This document shows positions 34,267-46,799 of a DNA stretch of 64,000 nt, piece after piece. Source of the stretch: Leptobrachium leishanense. Taxonomy: Eukaryota; Chordata; Amphibia; Anura; Megophryidae. Under the pieces are notes generated by a model that worked only from the letters and a program-made list of their open reading frames with translations, was not told where the DNA came from and made no database searches. Every line of letters begins with the position of its first letter. Within the stretch, counting starts at the first letter, position 1. The DNA lies in NCBI GenBank assembly GCA_009667805.1, contig CM019064.1, positions 379,747,120 to 379,811,119 of the forward strand. The letters run 5' to 3'. A program made the position numbers and the translations under genes.

Positions 34267-35100
34267 AGTAGTGATGAGCCGGACACCCCCGTGTTCGGTA
34301 CGCATTCGAACTCAAGCAATTTCAAAAGTTCGAGTTCGAACTCGAACACGAACTGAACTCAATGCAAGTCAATGGGACTCGAAAGTTCGATTTTTAGAGT
34401 GCCCTCAAAGAGGGAATATATGCAATATATTTGCCATAAAAGGTGTATGGAGGTCCAGGTAGTGCCCTGGGGGACAGGAAACAAGGACAAAAAGTTTTAA
34501 AAAAATGTTTTTAGAGGAAAAGTGAGTTTTCCATGAAATAAAGGTTAAGAATAGAAACAAAAAATTCCTTCAAATATCGTGCCTAGGAGGTCCCCATAAC
34601 CTGCCCGTGAAGTGGCGGATTTGTAGGATGTATAGAAACATTTAAAAACAAAAAATTATGTTTCAAATGACGGTAAATGCTTTTCCTTTAATCTATTCAT
34701 AAACAACTGCTTGGGGCGGCAGTCTGTATGAAAAGAGGAGACATTTTAGGACACGCAGAACAAGTTTAGTGATTTTTTTTTGGCTAAATTATGGTGAAAC
34801 TTATGCAGGCTTTGGATGAAAGTAACAATAGGTGCTTTAAAATTGGGCCGTTGGTGTTGGCAACAGTGCCGTCACACCGTAACCCCTCTGTGGTATTGTG
34901 GAAGAGTGCAAGGTTGGACCCTGCGGTCAAATATTAAAATGATATAAATCTGGTATAGGCGTCAGTGGTAGTGCACCCAAATATTTTGCCTTTGGTGGCA
35001 GCAAGTGCCTTCACACCGTAACCCCTCTGAGAAATTGTGGAAGAGTGCAGTGGTGGAGGTTTTGGTAATGCAGAAGAGATCCCCGATCTATTCAGTTACA
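34267..35100 (+). mobile_element. 5' region of another hAT-like element
   Basis: TAGTGATGAGCCGGACACCC followed by TTCGAGTTCGAACTCGAAC is the kind of end seen at 16622 (TAGGGACGAGC). Two ~125-bp units sharing TCACACCGTAACCCCTCTG and ATTGTGGAAGAGTGCA lie at 34860-34925 and 34990-35060. No transposase frame or right end is seen. Confidence 0.55.
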
Positions 35101-35689
35101 TCAGCAGCTATAACAAAACTGGGTCAGCAATGTTTAGGCACTTGTACTGCTCTACTGTATATGGTGAGAATCGACGCACATCAGTAGCAACAGGAAGCTA
35201 ACAGAACAGGCAGGGAATACTCAGAGAGAATAATCCAATGACAGGCAAAGTCGGCAACAGATCGGGTCCTCAGAACAAGCAGGGTCAGTAACAAGTATAC
35301 AAACTGATTCGGTAAGCTAGCGATGCGGGAATAAAGGCTGAGACACACTGAGTGTGTAGAGACGCATAGCGTAGCGAAGCAAAGAGAAGCAAACATTTTG
35401 CAGGCTTGACTTCACTCCGCTCCACCTCGCAGCGTGTCTACACTACATTACGTTTGCTTCTCACCTCACTGGACAGGAATCCATTAACTAAATTAATGTA
35501 CACACAACCGTTTTATTTGCACAAAGCACATGTTATATAGGCAAAAAAGTTTCTACTCAATAAAATACATCAAAAATTACTGTTAATTTAATAGGAATAG
35601 TATAAAAAAGGGTAACCCCTGATCATATATATTATAGGGACACGGAGCACCATGTATAGAGTAGGGATGCATTGATACCACACACAGAC
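35101..35689. other. Unassigned repeat-like sequence
   Basis: No coding match. 35185-35300 (CAGGAAGCTAACAGAACAGG, GGGTCAGTAACAAGTATAC) has an LTR-like look but no boundaries were found. Confidence 0.3.
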
Positions 35690-36341
35690 ATATACGTATA
35701 TATCAACACGCAGACCTATATATACACGTGTATATCAACACGCAGATATATATATACACCCACCCACAGACCTCAGACCATATATACACATACGCACATG
35801 GGTGTTGAACACGGCAGAGCAGAGAATATATATATTATTCTCTGCTCTATCAGGTTCAACATCTCTTCTGGAGGGATCAGTCAAATGGGGGGGGGGCAAT
35901 TAGTTGCCAAAATATGTGTGTAATACAAGTCTGGATATATATATTTATAAGAATATAGATATATATCTTATATTATATATATACTAGGTATAAAGCCTGC
36001 CCTAAGGGCAGTCATAATATATATATATATATATATATATATAATGTTACAGGAGATCTATATATATACATACATAAACACCCTGTAACCCCATGTGGGT
36101 GGGTATATATATATATACACACACACACCCTGTAACCCCATGTGGGTATATATATACACACACGCCCTGTAACCCCATGTGGGTATAATATATCTATATA
36201 TATATATATATATATACACCCTGTAACCCCATGTGGGTGTAATATATGTATATATATATACCGTGTAACCCCATGTGGGTGTATTATATATATATTACAC
36301 ACCCTGTAACCCCATGTGGGTATATATATATATATATATAT
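35690..36341. repeat. TA/CA-rich microsatellite and CCCTGTAACCCCATGTGGGT minisatellite
   Basis: 35690-35800 has dispersed ACACGCAGAYATATA units. From 36075, about six copies of CCCTGTAACCCCATGTGGGT alternate with TATATA runs of variable length; unit spacing is roughly 40-60 bp. Confidence 0.88.
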
Positions 36342-36490
36342 AACAAAACGAGAGGAGAGCACACCAAACAGTACAAAAGAAACAACAACAGCAGCTAAAT
36401 ACGTTTAAACAGAGTTTCAACGTTTAAACGTATTTAGCTGCTGTTGTTGTTTCTTTTGTACTGTTTGGTGTGCTCTCCTCTCGTTTTGTT
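36342..36490. repeat. Perfect palindrome, 69-bp arms
   Basis: Left arm 36342-36410 (AACAAAACGAGAGGAGAGCA...) is the exact reverse complement of right arm 36422-36490, with an 11-bp spacer. The right-arm sequence starts a ~140-bp unit (36422-36562) repeated directly at 36920-37060. Confidence 0.9.
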
Positions 36491-36562
36491 TTATATTATG
36501 TTGTCTTGAGATGCACCCGCACTGAAAGCATAGTTAAGGTTGAGTGCTGCCCCTCTCGTATA

Positions 36563-36919
36563 TTTTGTATATTACAGGGTTGTCAACCCTTTTGTGCAAG
36601 CACCCCTCCCTGTCACAGGTGCTCCACCCGCAGGTTCTATTTAAACCTTGATCTGCAGGGAGCTTCAGAAAGGACTGAGTCCACAGTAAGTTTATCCCGT
36701 AAGAGCAGACATTAGGTTAGTATGATAGGACCTGCCAGGGGTGGAATACATTGTCGCTTCTGGCAGGCTTACGCAATCCATGGCCATCTATTGCAAACTA
36801 AACTTCCACCATTGTTCAACAGAGCTCAGTATTAAATGTATGCAAGGGTTAAGAACTGCAATGTTTGAAGGGGTTTAGGAAATGTTCATAAGCACTGAAA
36901 GGGTTAAATCTGAAACTCT
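36563..36919. other. Unassigned spacer between two direct repeats
   Basis: Sequence between the repeated ~140-bp units, containing CCTGCCAGGGGTGG and its partial complement CTTCTGGCAGG. No gene is visible. Confidence 0.35.
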
Positions 36920-37056
36920 GTTTAAACGTATTTAGCTGCTGTTGTTGTTTCTTTTGTACTGTTTAGTGTGCTCTCCTCTCGTTTTGTTTTATATTATGTT
37001 GTCTTGAGATGCACCCGCACTGAAAGCGCAGTTAAAGTTGAGTGCTGCCCCTCTCG

Positions 37057-37090
<34 letters not shown>

Positions 37091-37137
37091 TACACACCCT
37101 GTAACAACCGTATATATGTGTGTGTGTGCGTGTGTGT

Positions 37138-38895
37138 GGCCGGCATCCAGGCTCAGGCGAGCCCCTGGCTTGGCTTGGGCCTAGAGGCCCAGCCGAGCCG
37201 GGGGCTCGCCTGAACATGGAGGCCGGCCGAGCAGGCAACTCGGACGGCCTCCATGCTCAGGCGAGTCCCCGGCTCGGCTGGGCCTCTAGGACCAAGCCAA
37301 GCCGGGGGCTCGCCTAAGCTTGGATACCGGCCGAGCAAGCAGGGTGGGTGTGGAGAGCACATACTCACCTACATCGGCCTCGAGTCCTCCACCGGTTCCA
37401 CACATACTCACCTACATCGGCCCTTAGCTCCTCCAGCGATGGCAGTCCCGCTTCCAGTGTCCTCTCTCCGTTGGTCGCTGGTATGACGTCACAAAAGCCT
37501 TTGACCCAGGGTCAAAGGCTTCCGTGATGTCATACCGGCGACCAACGGAGAGAGGACACTGGAAGCGGGACTGCCATCGCTGGAGGAGCTAAGGGCCGAT
37601 GTAGGTGAGTATGTGTGGAACCGGTGCAGGACTCGAGGCCGATGTAGGTGAGTGTGCTCTCCACACCCCCCCCCAACACCCACCCTGCTTGCTCGGCCGG
37701 CATCCAAGCTTAGGCGAGCCTCCGGCTTGGCTTGGGCCTAGAGGCCCAGCCGAGCCGGGGACTCGCCTGAGCCTGGGGGACGCCCGAGCAGGCAACTCGG
37801 CCGGCCTCCATGCTCAGGTGAGCCCCCGGCTCGGCTGGGCCTCTAGGCCCAGACCAAGCCGGGGGCTCGCCTGAGCCTGGATGCCGGCCAAGCAAGTAGC
37901 TCGGCTGGCATCCAAGCTTAGGGGAGCCCCCGGCTTGGCTTGGGCCTAGATGCCCAGCCGAGCCGGGGACTCGCCTGAGCCTGGAGGACGTCCGAGCAGG
38001 CAACTCGGCCGGCCTCCATGCTCAGGTGAGCCCCCGGTTCGGCTGGGCCTCTAGGCCCAAGCCAAGCCGGGGGCTCGCCTAAGCTTGGATACTGGCCGAG
38101 CAAGCAGGGTGGGTGTGGAGAGCACATACTCACCTACATCGGCCTCGAGTCCTCCACCGGTTCCACACATACTCACCTACATCAGCCCTTAGCTCCTCCA
38201 GCGATGGCAGTACCTTTCCAGTGTCCTCTCTCTGTTGGTCGCCGGTATGACGTCACAAAAGCCTTTGACCCAGGGTCAAAGGCTTTTGTGACATCATACC
38301 GGCGACCAACGGAGAGAGAACACTGGAAGCGGGACTGCCATCGCTGGAGGAGCTAAGGGCCGATGTAGGTGAGTATGTGTAGGAAACATTCTCCTACATC
38401 GGCCCTGAGCTCCAGCGGTGACCGTCCTCCGGCTGTCCAGGCTGCTCGGCCGGCCTCCAGGCTTAGGCGAGTCCCCGGCTCGGCTGGGCCTGTAGGCCCA
38501 AGCCAAGCCGGGGGGGGCTCGCCTGAGCCTGGATGCCGGCCGAGCAGCCTGCACAGCCGGAGGACAGTCACCGCTGGAGCTCAGGGCCAATGTAGGGGAG
38601 TATGTGTAGGCAACATCCTCCTACATTGGCCCGGAGCTCCAGCGGTGACTGTCCTCCGGCTGTCGCAGGCTGCTCGGCCGGCCTCCAGGCTTAGGCGAGT
38701 CCCCGGCTCGGCTGGGCCTGTAGGCCCAAGCCAAGCCGGGGGCTCGCCTGAGCTTGGATGCTCAGGCTTAGGCGAGTCCCCGTCTTGGCTTGGGCCTACA
38801 TCCTCTCCTGGATGCGCGCGCATCCAGCGTCTGTCCGGCGCTGTACATCGGGTTTCTGTTGGCTGCGCGCGCAGCCAACAGAAACCGGATGCGCG
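37138..38895. repeat. GC-rich cluster of nested palindromes
   Basis: A ~60-bp palindromic core (AGGCGAGCCCCCGGCTTGGC, GGCCTAGAGGCC, then the complement) recurs about eight or nine times from 37155 to 38800. Larger palindromes are built on it: one centred at 37508 (TTTGACCC A GGGTCAAA) with arms of about 370 bp, one at 38272 with about 110-bp arms, and further ones near 38495 and 38610. The right edge has two short perfect palindromes (38811-38830 and about 38855-38884). Open frames across it are by-products of GC content. Confidence 0.88.
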
Positions 38896-39600
38896 TCGAC
38901 GGACAAACGATTTTATAGTTCTAGATATCATACCTGCCCTTACCTTCCCCTATAAATTTGCTAAAAATATACACACAAAAGAAACAAACCACTACCTGAG
39001 ACCCCACGCAGCCCACATGCCACCCCTTTCTACCTGGCTGAATGTATCTAATATATATAATGAAATACATTCAGCCAGGTAGAGAAAGAAAAAAAAAAGT
39101 ATTATTTTATGTTCCCGGGGACATTTAAAAATGTCCTTGGATTTTATTTTTTTTAGAAATGTGTCGCCTTACCTTAGCCTGGTGGTCAGTGGGGGCTCCC
39201 TGGATCCTGGTTGTGGGGGGGGGGGTCTGCCGTGGCCACAGGTGCAGTGGCTCCCTCCCTGCGCTGCCTGTCTCTGCCACATGCACCCGGGCGGCTAGCC
39301 TGCACAGTCGCAGCTCTGTCATCCGGCGGCCGTATGCTCCTCAAGGGGATCCTTGGGAGGATCCTTGGGAGGCCCCTGCAGGCTGCCCTCTACAGTGCCT
39401 GATTAGAGGGCCGTGTCTGCCTGATGTTTTAGTAACAAGAATGTTTTATCCCATAGGCTTCAATGTTAAAAATATTCCTGTTTTAATTCAATATCTAATA
39501 AACCATTGCTTATAATATTCTGCAGTAAAGAGTCTATTTCTAGATTTTTTTGTATTTTTTAAGCATTTTTTATACTTTTTTCAAATTCTTTGTCCTGGGT
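38896..39600. other. Unassigned; short palindrome and MITE fragment
   Basis: 39031-39082 is a palindrome with arms TACCTGGCTGAATGTAT around a TA-rich centre. 39430-39580 (ATCCCATAGGCTTCAATGTTAAAAATATTCC...) is a fragment homologous to the interior of the MITEs at 21407 and 22656. Nothing is recognised at 39120-39420. Confidence 0.5.
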
Positions 39601-42185
39601 TCAAGAATATTGAAATGTTACAGTTGTGACAGAAATACAAAGTAATACAATGCAAGATATTAAAAAAAACACAAATATACATATTAACAGAAAATAAATA
39701 TTTAGTAAATAATAGTCATTATGTTACATGTTTACAGGTGCATTCCGTATTGAGGTATGTTAATAGGGAGCTCTTGAGTGACTTAAGACTGGGGGAAGAT
39801 TTGATGGCGTCTGGGAGGTTATTCCATAACTGCGAGGCTCTGTAGGAAAATGAGGACCGAGACACTTTCTTTTTATATTGTGGTATTGCAAGGAGGCTAC
39901 TGGTCCTGGATCGGAGGTTATAGGAGGGAACTGCTGGGGGAAGCAGCCTATTCAAATAGGGTAGCAGCTTCCCAGAAAATCTCTTAAACACCAGGTTTGA
40001 AAGGTGAAGGGTGCGTTTAGACTCAAGCGACGGCCAGTTTAGCTCTTTTAACATGTCACAATGGAGGGACATGTAGTTACATTGTAGCGCAAAGCAGCAG
40101 AATGAGTTATAGAATGTGGTAAGCTTCTGAAGGTGTGTTTGCGGGGCAGCTGCATACATTACATCTCCGTAATCAATAGCCGGCATAAGCATTTGTTGTA
40201 CAATTTGCATTCTTACTGTGGGGCTCAGGCAGGATTTGTTTCTGTACAGGGCACCTAGTTTTGCATAAAGTTTAGATGAGAGTTTTTCGATGTGGGGGCC
40301 AAAGGATAGATTTGGGTCTAACCACATATCTATATATTTGAGAGAAGTGACTGTGGTCAGTGTGCCATTTGATTTTGTCCCAACACATAGATGGGGATTT
40401 TGCAATTTATGTAGTTTAGGTGCTGTTCCAAAGAGCATCGTTACAGTTTTGTCAGTGTTTAAAAAAAGTTTGTTGTGTTTGATCCACTTTTCTACCTCTG
40501 TGAATTGTTCTTGCAGCACGGCCTCTAGCTGTGGGAGATTTGGTTTGCTGGTATAGATTACGGTGTCGCCTGCATACATGTGTACAGTATTGAGCCTTGG
40601 GGTACACCGCAAGTGACTGGGAGGGCGGAGCTCCCAGAAATGGACACATATTGCCATCGGTCAGATACATATGATTGAAACCAGGTTAGCATGCGATCAC
40701 CAATACCAGAGTCTTTAAGTATTTTTAAAAAGGTGTCATGGTCTACTGTGTCAAAGGCCTTGGCAAAATCAAGGAAGATGGCTCCAGTTAGGTTTCCTTG
40801 TTCCATGCTAGCTTGGATATCATTGGAGACTTTTAAAAGGGTGGTTGTAGTTGAGTGATTTGGACGAAAGTCGGAATGATCTGTTAAGTAGTTCCAATAT
40901 TGATAATAATCACGTAATTGTGTGTAGACGCATTTTTCCAAAATTTTGGACATTACAGGGAGCAATGATATCGGACGGTAGTTGGGATACCAAAGTACTG
41001 TCACCATTTTTATAGATAGGTACCGCTCTCACAGTCTTCCAGAGTTTGGGTATGTATATAGTCGCCAGTGATTCATTGATTAGGGTTGTGACAGGATTTG
41101 CAATTGCCGGTGCACTGATTTTCAGCAGCATTGCTGGTATTTGATCAGCTCCAGACTGGTATTTCATTTTTTGGTTACGGAAAAGTTTACTAACGACACT
41201 GACTGGCACTGGTCTAAAACTGAATTCCTGTCTGATACAGGGTCTTTGCACAGTTGGAGGGGCCTGACCTGCGTGCGGCATTTCTGATTGCATGTCATTT
41301 CCTAGCTTAGCAATCAGGGTGGTGGCACATCCAACAAAATAATCATTTAAGGCATTTGCTACATCTAGGGGGTGTTGCAGGGTTTGGTTGTTTACTTTTG
41401 ACAGCAGCTGGCTGGGAGTGGATGGGGGTGCTTGTATGTTACTTATGGTTTTCCAAAAGTTTCTAGGGTTTGATATGTTATTGTTTAGATTTTCATTGAA
41501 GTAATGGGCTGTAGACATTTTTGTTTGTTTTGTGCACGCATTCTGGCATTTTCGGTATTCATAGTGATCGTTCATGGAACCAGTAGTCTTGAAATTTGAC
41601 CACAGTGAATCTCTAAGCTGGTACATTAGTGTAAGATCATCTGTAACCCAGGGGAGATGGGTCCCTCTTACTCGCACTTTATGCAGTGGGGCATGGGAAT
41701 TCCAGACTTGCAGGAGCTCAGACTGAACGTCTTCAATTGCACAGTCCAGGTCTGGGATTAGGTTTAGTCTGTACCATGGGAGCTGTTTGAGATCACTTAG
41801 GAAGGATTCAAGAATACATTTCTTGAAAGACCTGATGGTTATTACCGTTGGGGGAGATTTCATGGCCTTTATTTTGTGCACGCAGTAAACTAGACAGTGG
41901 TCACTAAAGCTATTAGCGAGAACGCCTGCCTCCTGTATTCTATCAGGATATGAGGAGAGAATCCAGTCCAGCAAGGTATGGTTAGGGCTTTTCATATTAA
42001 TACGAGTGGGGGAGGAGATTAATTGAATAAAAAAGGTAATTAATTCTAACAGTACTCATACATGTTGTAACAGGTCACAGGCACAAATGAATTTGCAAGG
42101 CAATATTGAAGCAAGAAAATACAACTCATAAAAAGGAAAATCAAAAACAAAACTAGCATAAATAAATACATCAACTGCCTGGGCA
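39601..42185 (-). pseudogene. LINE-2-type retrotransposon, 5'-truncated, RT-containing ORF2
   Basis: Minus-strand frames 41995-40910, 41007-40558 and 40657-39719 overlap end to end. The order is: end of the endonuclease domain (SDHCLVYCVHKIK), a linker, RT blocks (NYRPISLLPVMSKILEK, LDFAKAFDTVDHD, GVPQGSIL), then the catalytic box, which reads YAGD (40565-40576) instead of YADD, and the L2-type C-terminus (YNLRSRTSSLLAIPQ, ASQLWNNLPDAI). Frame changes lie near 40910-41007 and 40600. ORF1 and the 5' end are absent. It is probably dead because of the frame breaks and the lost aspartate. The right edge abuts the duplication of the next hAT element. Confidence 0.9.
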
Positions 42186-42735
42186 GTCACAATCAGGGCT
42201 GGATTAAGAGTATCTCAGGCCTGTTGCTGAGAATTTTAGTGGGCCTTTTTACATAAACAAATTGAATTGCTCTAATGTGCAGTGTGTATGGGCGTATCAC
42301 AGAGCTCCAAAGCAATAAAGCTCACTCATACACACTGCACATTACTGTGAGTTTTATTGCTGTGGATTCAGTGATACAGTAATGTGCAGTGTGTATGGAG
42401 CGTATCACCAACCCAATGCAATAAAATTCACATTAATGTGCATTGTGTATGAATGCGTTTTATTGCTGTAGAGCTCTGATACAGTAATGTGTGGTGTGTA
42501 TGAGCGTATCACAGAATCCGCATCAATAAAACTCATAGTAATGTGCAGTGTGTATGAGCGTAGCACAGAATCTACTGCAATAAAACGCAAAGATATTTAA
42601 TTTACTATTATTCTTTAAGTTCTATAGTAAAGCAATTAAATTAATTTTAAAAATATACTATTTATTATTGATTACATAATATATTAAAATTTATTTTAAT
42701 ATAAATATAGATTTGTTTTTATATATCTAATCTAT

Positions 42736-42929
42736 AGGAAAAAAGTGTCATCTGCACTCGTTTCTATGTATTTCCATGTACAACAAAACACTATGAGGTT
42801 TTAGTTTGTTTCAATGGCCATTGCAACGTAAGCTCACTCTGCAATGGCCATTGAAACAAACTAAAACCTCATAGTGTTTTGTTGTACATGGACATACATA
42901 GAAACAAGCGCAGATGACACCTTTTTCCT
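42736..42929. repeat. Fold-back with ~90-bp arms
   Basis: The left arm (AGGAAAAAAGTGTCATCTGC through CAATGGCCATTGCA) is the reverse complement of the right arm with a few mismatches. The spacer, CGTAAGCTCACTC, is short. The flanks give no clear target duplication. Confidence 0.85.
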
Positions 42930-43389
42930 CTTGTTATGTTTTATACATTAACTGGGCTGTTACTCCTGGCTGTTGCAGCCGCTCCCGTGAGTATGGGCAC
43001 AACGCCATTTTTTCTGTATGTATGTATATCTAATCTATATACCCAGGGTTTCTGTCCAGTACATGATGCTGTACTAAGTGAGGGGATGAGGGTCTCCCTG
43101 TCAAGGAGTAAACCCTGCTGTGAAGGAGAAAAGCTAGGTTTTAACCCCTGCTAGACCAGCAGGGCCGGACTGGGTATAAAGAGCAGTCCTGGAAATTTTT
43201 TTTTTACACCAGCCCTATATTACATCAAGTGCAAACGACAAATGATACTAGCTATAAGAAAGCACAATTCATAATGACACAGCAGACAGTTTTCCCAAGT
43301 ATATGGTGTGGCGCAACAGTGATGTATGAGCTTATCACAGAGCTCCACAGCAATAAAACTCATACACACTGCTCATACAAACAAAAGTT

Positions 43390-45524
43390 TTAGACTTTAA
43401 AAAAGCAGATTTTTCTAAAATGAGATTTTGTGTGAATGAGTCATTATCAGACTGGAGGAGTTTAAAGGGAGTCCAGGAGAAATGGGATTATTTAAAGGAA
43501 GCATTATTGAAGGCCACAGGCAATTGCATTCGGCTTGTTAGCAAAACAAAAAAGGGAAGAAACCACTGTGGTACTCTGCAAAAGTGGCCAAAATAGCGAA
43601 GAACAAAAAGATAGCATTCAATAATTATAAAAAAACTCAGAGTGAAGAATATAGGCAAACCTATAAGATTAGGCAGAAAGAGGCAAAACAATTTATAAGA
43701 GCTTCCAAAGCACACGCAGAAGAGAAAATAGCTCAGTCAGTAAAAAAGGGGGACAAAATATTTTTTAGATACATAAACGAGAAAAGAAAAGTAAAACAAG
43801 GATTAGTTAGATTAAAAACAAAGGAAGGAAGGTATGTAGAAGAGGATTAAAGTCTCGCTGACTGCCTCAATGAATATTTTTGTTCAGTCTTTGCAGAAGA
43901 AAAGGAAGGAAAGGGACCTCAGTTAGGAGGAAACACTAACGAGACATTTACATATGAGTTTACAGAGGAGGAGGTTCTACAGCAGCTGTCTCAAGTAAGA
44001 CAAATAAGTCAATGGGGCCTGATGGGATCCACCCTAAATTATTAAAAGAGCTCAGTGGTGTAATAGCAAAACCGTTAACGGGAATCGTCCCAGAAGACTG
44101 GAAATTAGCAAATGTTGTGCCCATTTACAAGAAGGGTAGTAGGGAGGAATCGGGGAACTATAGGCCAGTTAGTCTTACGTCAGTAGTGGGGAAATTAATG
44201 GAAACCATGTTAAAGGGAAGGATTGTTGAACATCTAAAAACACATAGATTACAGGATCAGAAACAACATGGGTTTACCTCAGAGAGATCATGCCAAACTA
44301 ATCTTATTGATTTTTTTGATTGGGTAACAAAAACAATAGACATAGGTGGTGCAGTAGACATTGCTTATTTAGATTTCAGTAAGGCTTTTGATACTGTTCC
44401 GCATAGAAGGCTTATCAATAAATTGCAATCTTTGAGCTTGGATTCTAATATTGTTGAATGGATTAGGCAGTGGCTGAGTGACAGGCAACAGAGGGTTGTG
44501 GTAAATTTGAGTTTATTCGGCGCAAGGTCTTGTTACCAGTGGGGTACCTCAGGGGTCAGTACTTGGACCCATTCTCTTTAATAATTTTAATTAGTGATAT
44601 TGCAGAAGGTATTAATGGAAAAGTATGTCTTTTTGCTCATGACACAAAGATTTGCAACAGGGTTGACGTTCCTGGGGGGATCAGCCAAATGACAAATGAT
44701 TTAGGTAAACTAAAAAAATGGTCGGAGCTGCGGCAATTGAGTTTTAATGTGGATAAGTGCAAGATAATGCACCTGGGACGTAAAAACCCAAGGGCTGAAT
44801 ATAGAATATTTGATACAGTCCTAACCTCAACATCTGAGGAAAGGGATTTAGGGGTTATTATTTCAGAGGATCTAAGGGTAAGTAGTCAATGTAATAGAGC
44901 AGCAGGAAATGCTAGCAGAATGCTTGGTTGTGTAGGGAGAGGTATTAGCAGTAGGAAAAGGGAAGTGCTCATGCTACTGTAAAGGCCACTGGTGAGACCT
45001 CACTTTGAGTACTGTGTGCAGTACTGGAGACCGTATCTCCAGAAGGATATAGACATCTTAGAGAGAGTTCAGAGAAGGGCTATTAAAATGATGTACGGCT
45101 TGAAGGAGAAAAGTTACCAGGAAAGGCTTAATGATCTTAACATGTATAGCTTGGAAAAAAGACTAGACAGAGGAGATATGATAGAAACATTTAAATACGT
45201 AAAGGGAATCCACAAGGTAGAGGAAGGGAGTATATTTAAAAGGAAACAAAGTAGCAAAACAAGAAGACATAGTCTTAGATTAGAGGGGCAAAGGTTTAAA
45301 AGTAACATCAGGAAGCATTATTTTACTGAGAGGGTGGTGGATACATGGAACAGCCTTCCAGTTGAAGTGGTATAGGCCAAAACAGTGATTGAATTTAAGC
45401 AGGCATGGGATAGGCATAAGGCTATCCTAAACAAAAGATAAATCCAGGTAAAGTATACATGTATTTGGGCAGACTAGATGGGCCGAAAGGTTCTTATCTG
45501 CCAACATTTTTCTATGTTTCTATT
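43390..45524 (+). pseudogene. CR1-like LINE, 5'-truncated, with 3' tail
   Basis: Frames at 43584-43850, 44012-44581, 44530-44982 and 44992-45375 form one broken ORF2. They give the linker region, then RT: GPDGIHPKLLKEL, NYRPVSLTSVVGKLME, AYLDFSKAFDTVPH, and a catalytic box reading FAHD (44632-44643) instead of FADD. The C-terminus RPHFEYCVQYW, LERVQRRAIKMM and YSLEKRLDRGDMIETFKY is diagnostic of the CR1 group. The 3' end (GACTAGATGGGCCGAAAGG, then TTCTATGTTTCTATTA) is a typical amphibian tail. Endonuclease is missing. Stops lie near 43850 and 44982, with frame changes near 44000 and 44540. It sits inside the minisatellite of the hAT-like element. Confidence 0.9.
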
Positions 45525-46289
45525 ACTGTGAGTTTTGTTTCTGTGGAGCTCTGTGATACACTCATACACACCACAAATTACTGTATCACAGAGCTCCACA
45601 GCAACAAAACTCACATAACATGCGGTATGTATAAGTGTATCACTGAGCTCCAAAGCAAAGCTCAAATAATTATAAAATTAAATATTATGAAAAAACAGGG
45701 TCCAGGCAAAGCTGTGGACCAGGCCCGTCGGTCAATTGGAGGGGACTCAGTGTGCGGGTGCCATGGTATCCCTGGTAGTTCTGCCCCTGATACCTGGGGA
45801 TAACCATATAGCCTGGATAACCAGATATACCCCTATACGCTTGATGCTATGCTGGATACCCAGCTATAACCCTATAACATGGATACTAATATAACTTGGA
45901 TACCCAGGGATAATGCTAAAGTCTGGATATCCAGGACATCATTAATGCCTTGATATTTGGGTGCCACTATACCCTAGACACCTGGGGGTACCCCTTAAGC
46001 CTGGATACACAGGGAGACCCTTATAACCTCAATGCCAGAAGGTACCTAAATGGAAGGTGGGTAGTGGGGGCTAGTGGACATCTGGATAGGCTGCTGCTGG
46101 CATGAAGCTTTTGAGGGTCACAGTCTGGCACTGGGTGTCCTGTATTTGGGATCCCCATGTTAAAATGGGGTAATCCTGGGAGGAGAGAAGTGGAAGGTAG
46201 GAATGGGGGTGGTTATTTCAGGAGGGAACTTGGGTTGGGGTTAAAGCTCCAGCTGGGCAGGGGCTAATGTGAAGGAAAGGCAAAGTTTG

Positions 46290-46789
46290 TGTCACGGTTC
46301 CCAGATCCCACCACGCAGTACTTAACACCCCACACTCCACAGAGCCCAGAAGCTACCAACAGAGTAGCCGTGAAAGATCTCTAACTGTCTGGTCCTTAGA
46401 ATTGGCCAGGTAAACTAGCTAGACAGAAAGGGTTAACAACACAGGGAGTAGTCAGCCGAGCCAGAATCAGGAATACAGAGTTCAGAATGGTCAAATGGAA
46501 TAGCCGGGTCGATATCAGAGCAGTGGCGTAGTACAAGAAAATGGTCTAGGGCAACAGAAGGCAGCATAGTCAGAAACAAGCAGAGGTCAATAACGGGTTA
46601 ATTCAATATAGCAGTCAGGTACAAGGAGCTCAGGTATGGATAACCACGATCTGGCAACTGCTGAGAATACACTGAGGGTTTTTAAAGACCTTCACCAGGC
46701 CACGCCCCCCACTCAAGCCGCACCTCATGCAACCACCTCCCTGCCTGCCCTCAAGCACACAGGTAGGGCTGGAAGCTCCCAACGTTACA
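46290..46789 (-). repeat. Solo LTR, 500 bp, GTTTG duplication
   Basis: It runs TGTCACGGTTCCCAG to CCCAACGTTACA on the plus strand, flanked by GTTTG on both sides (46285-46289, 46790-46794). It is the reverse complement of the LTR family at 26110-33520. Read on the minus strand it has a GC-box-like GGGGCGTGG followed by TTTAAAA, a plausible promoter. Confidence 0.87.
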
Positions 46790-46799
46790 GTTTGATGAC

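Noticed and set aside
36075..36341. CRISPR-like array
   Set aside because: Repeats are evenly similar but the spacers are TA runs of variable length, and the context is a vertebrate minisatellite.
37120..39082. Many overlapping frames rich in Ala, Pro, Arg and Gly
   Set aside because: They occur on both strands of palindromic GC-rich DNA and repeat the same short phrases; stop codons are simply rare.
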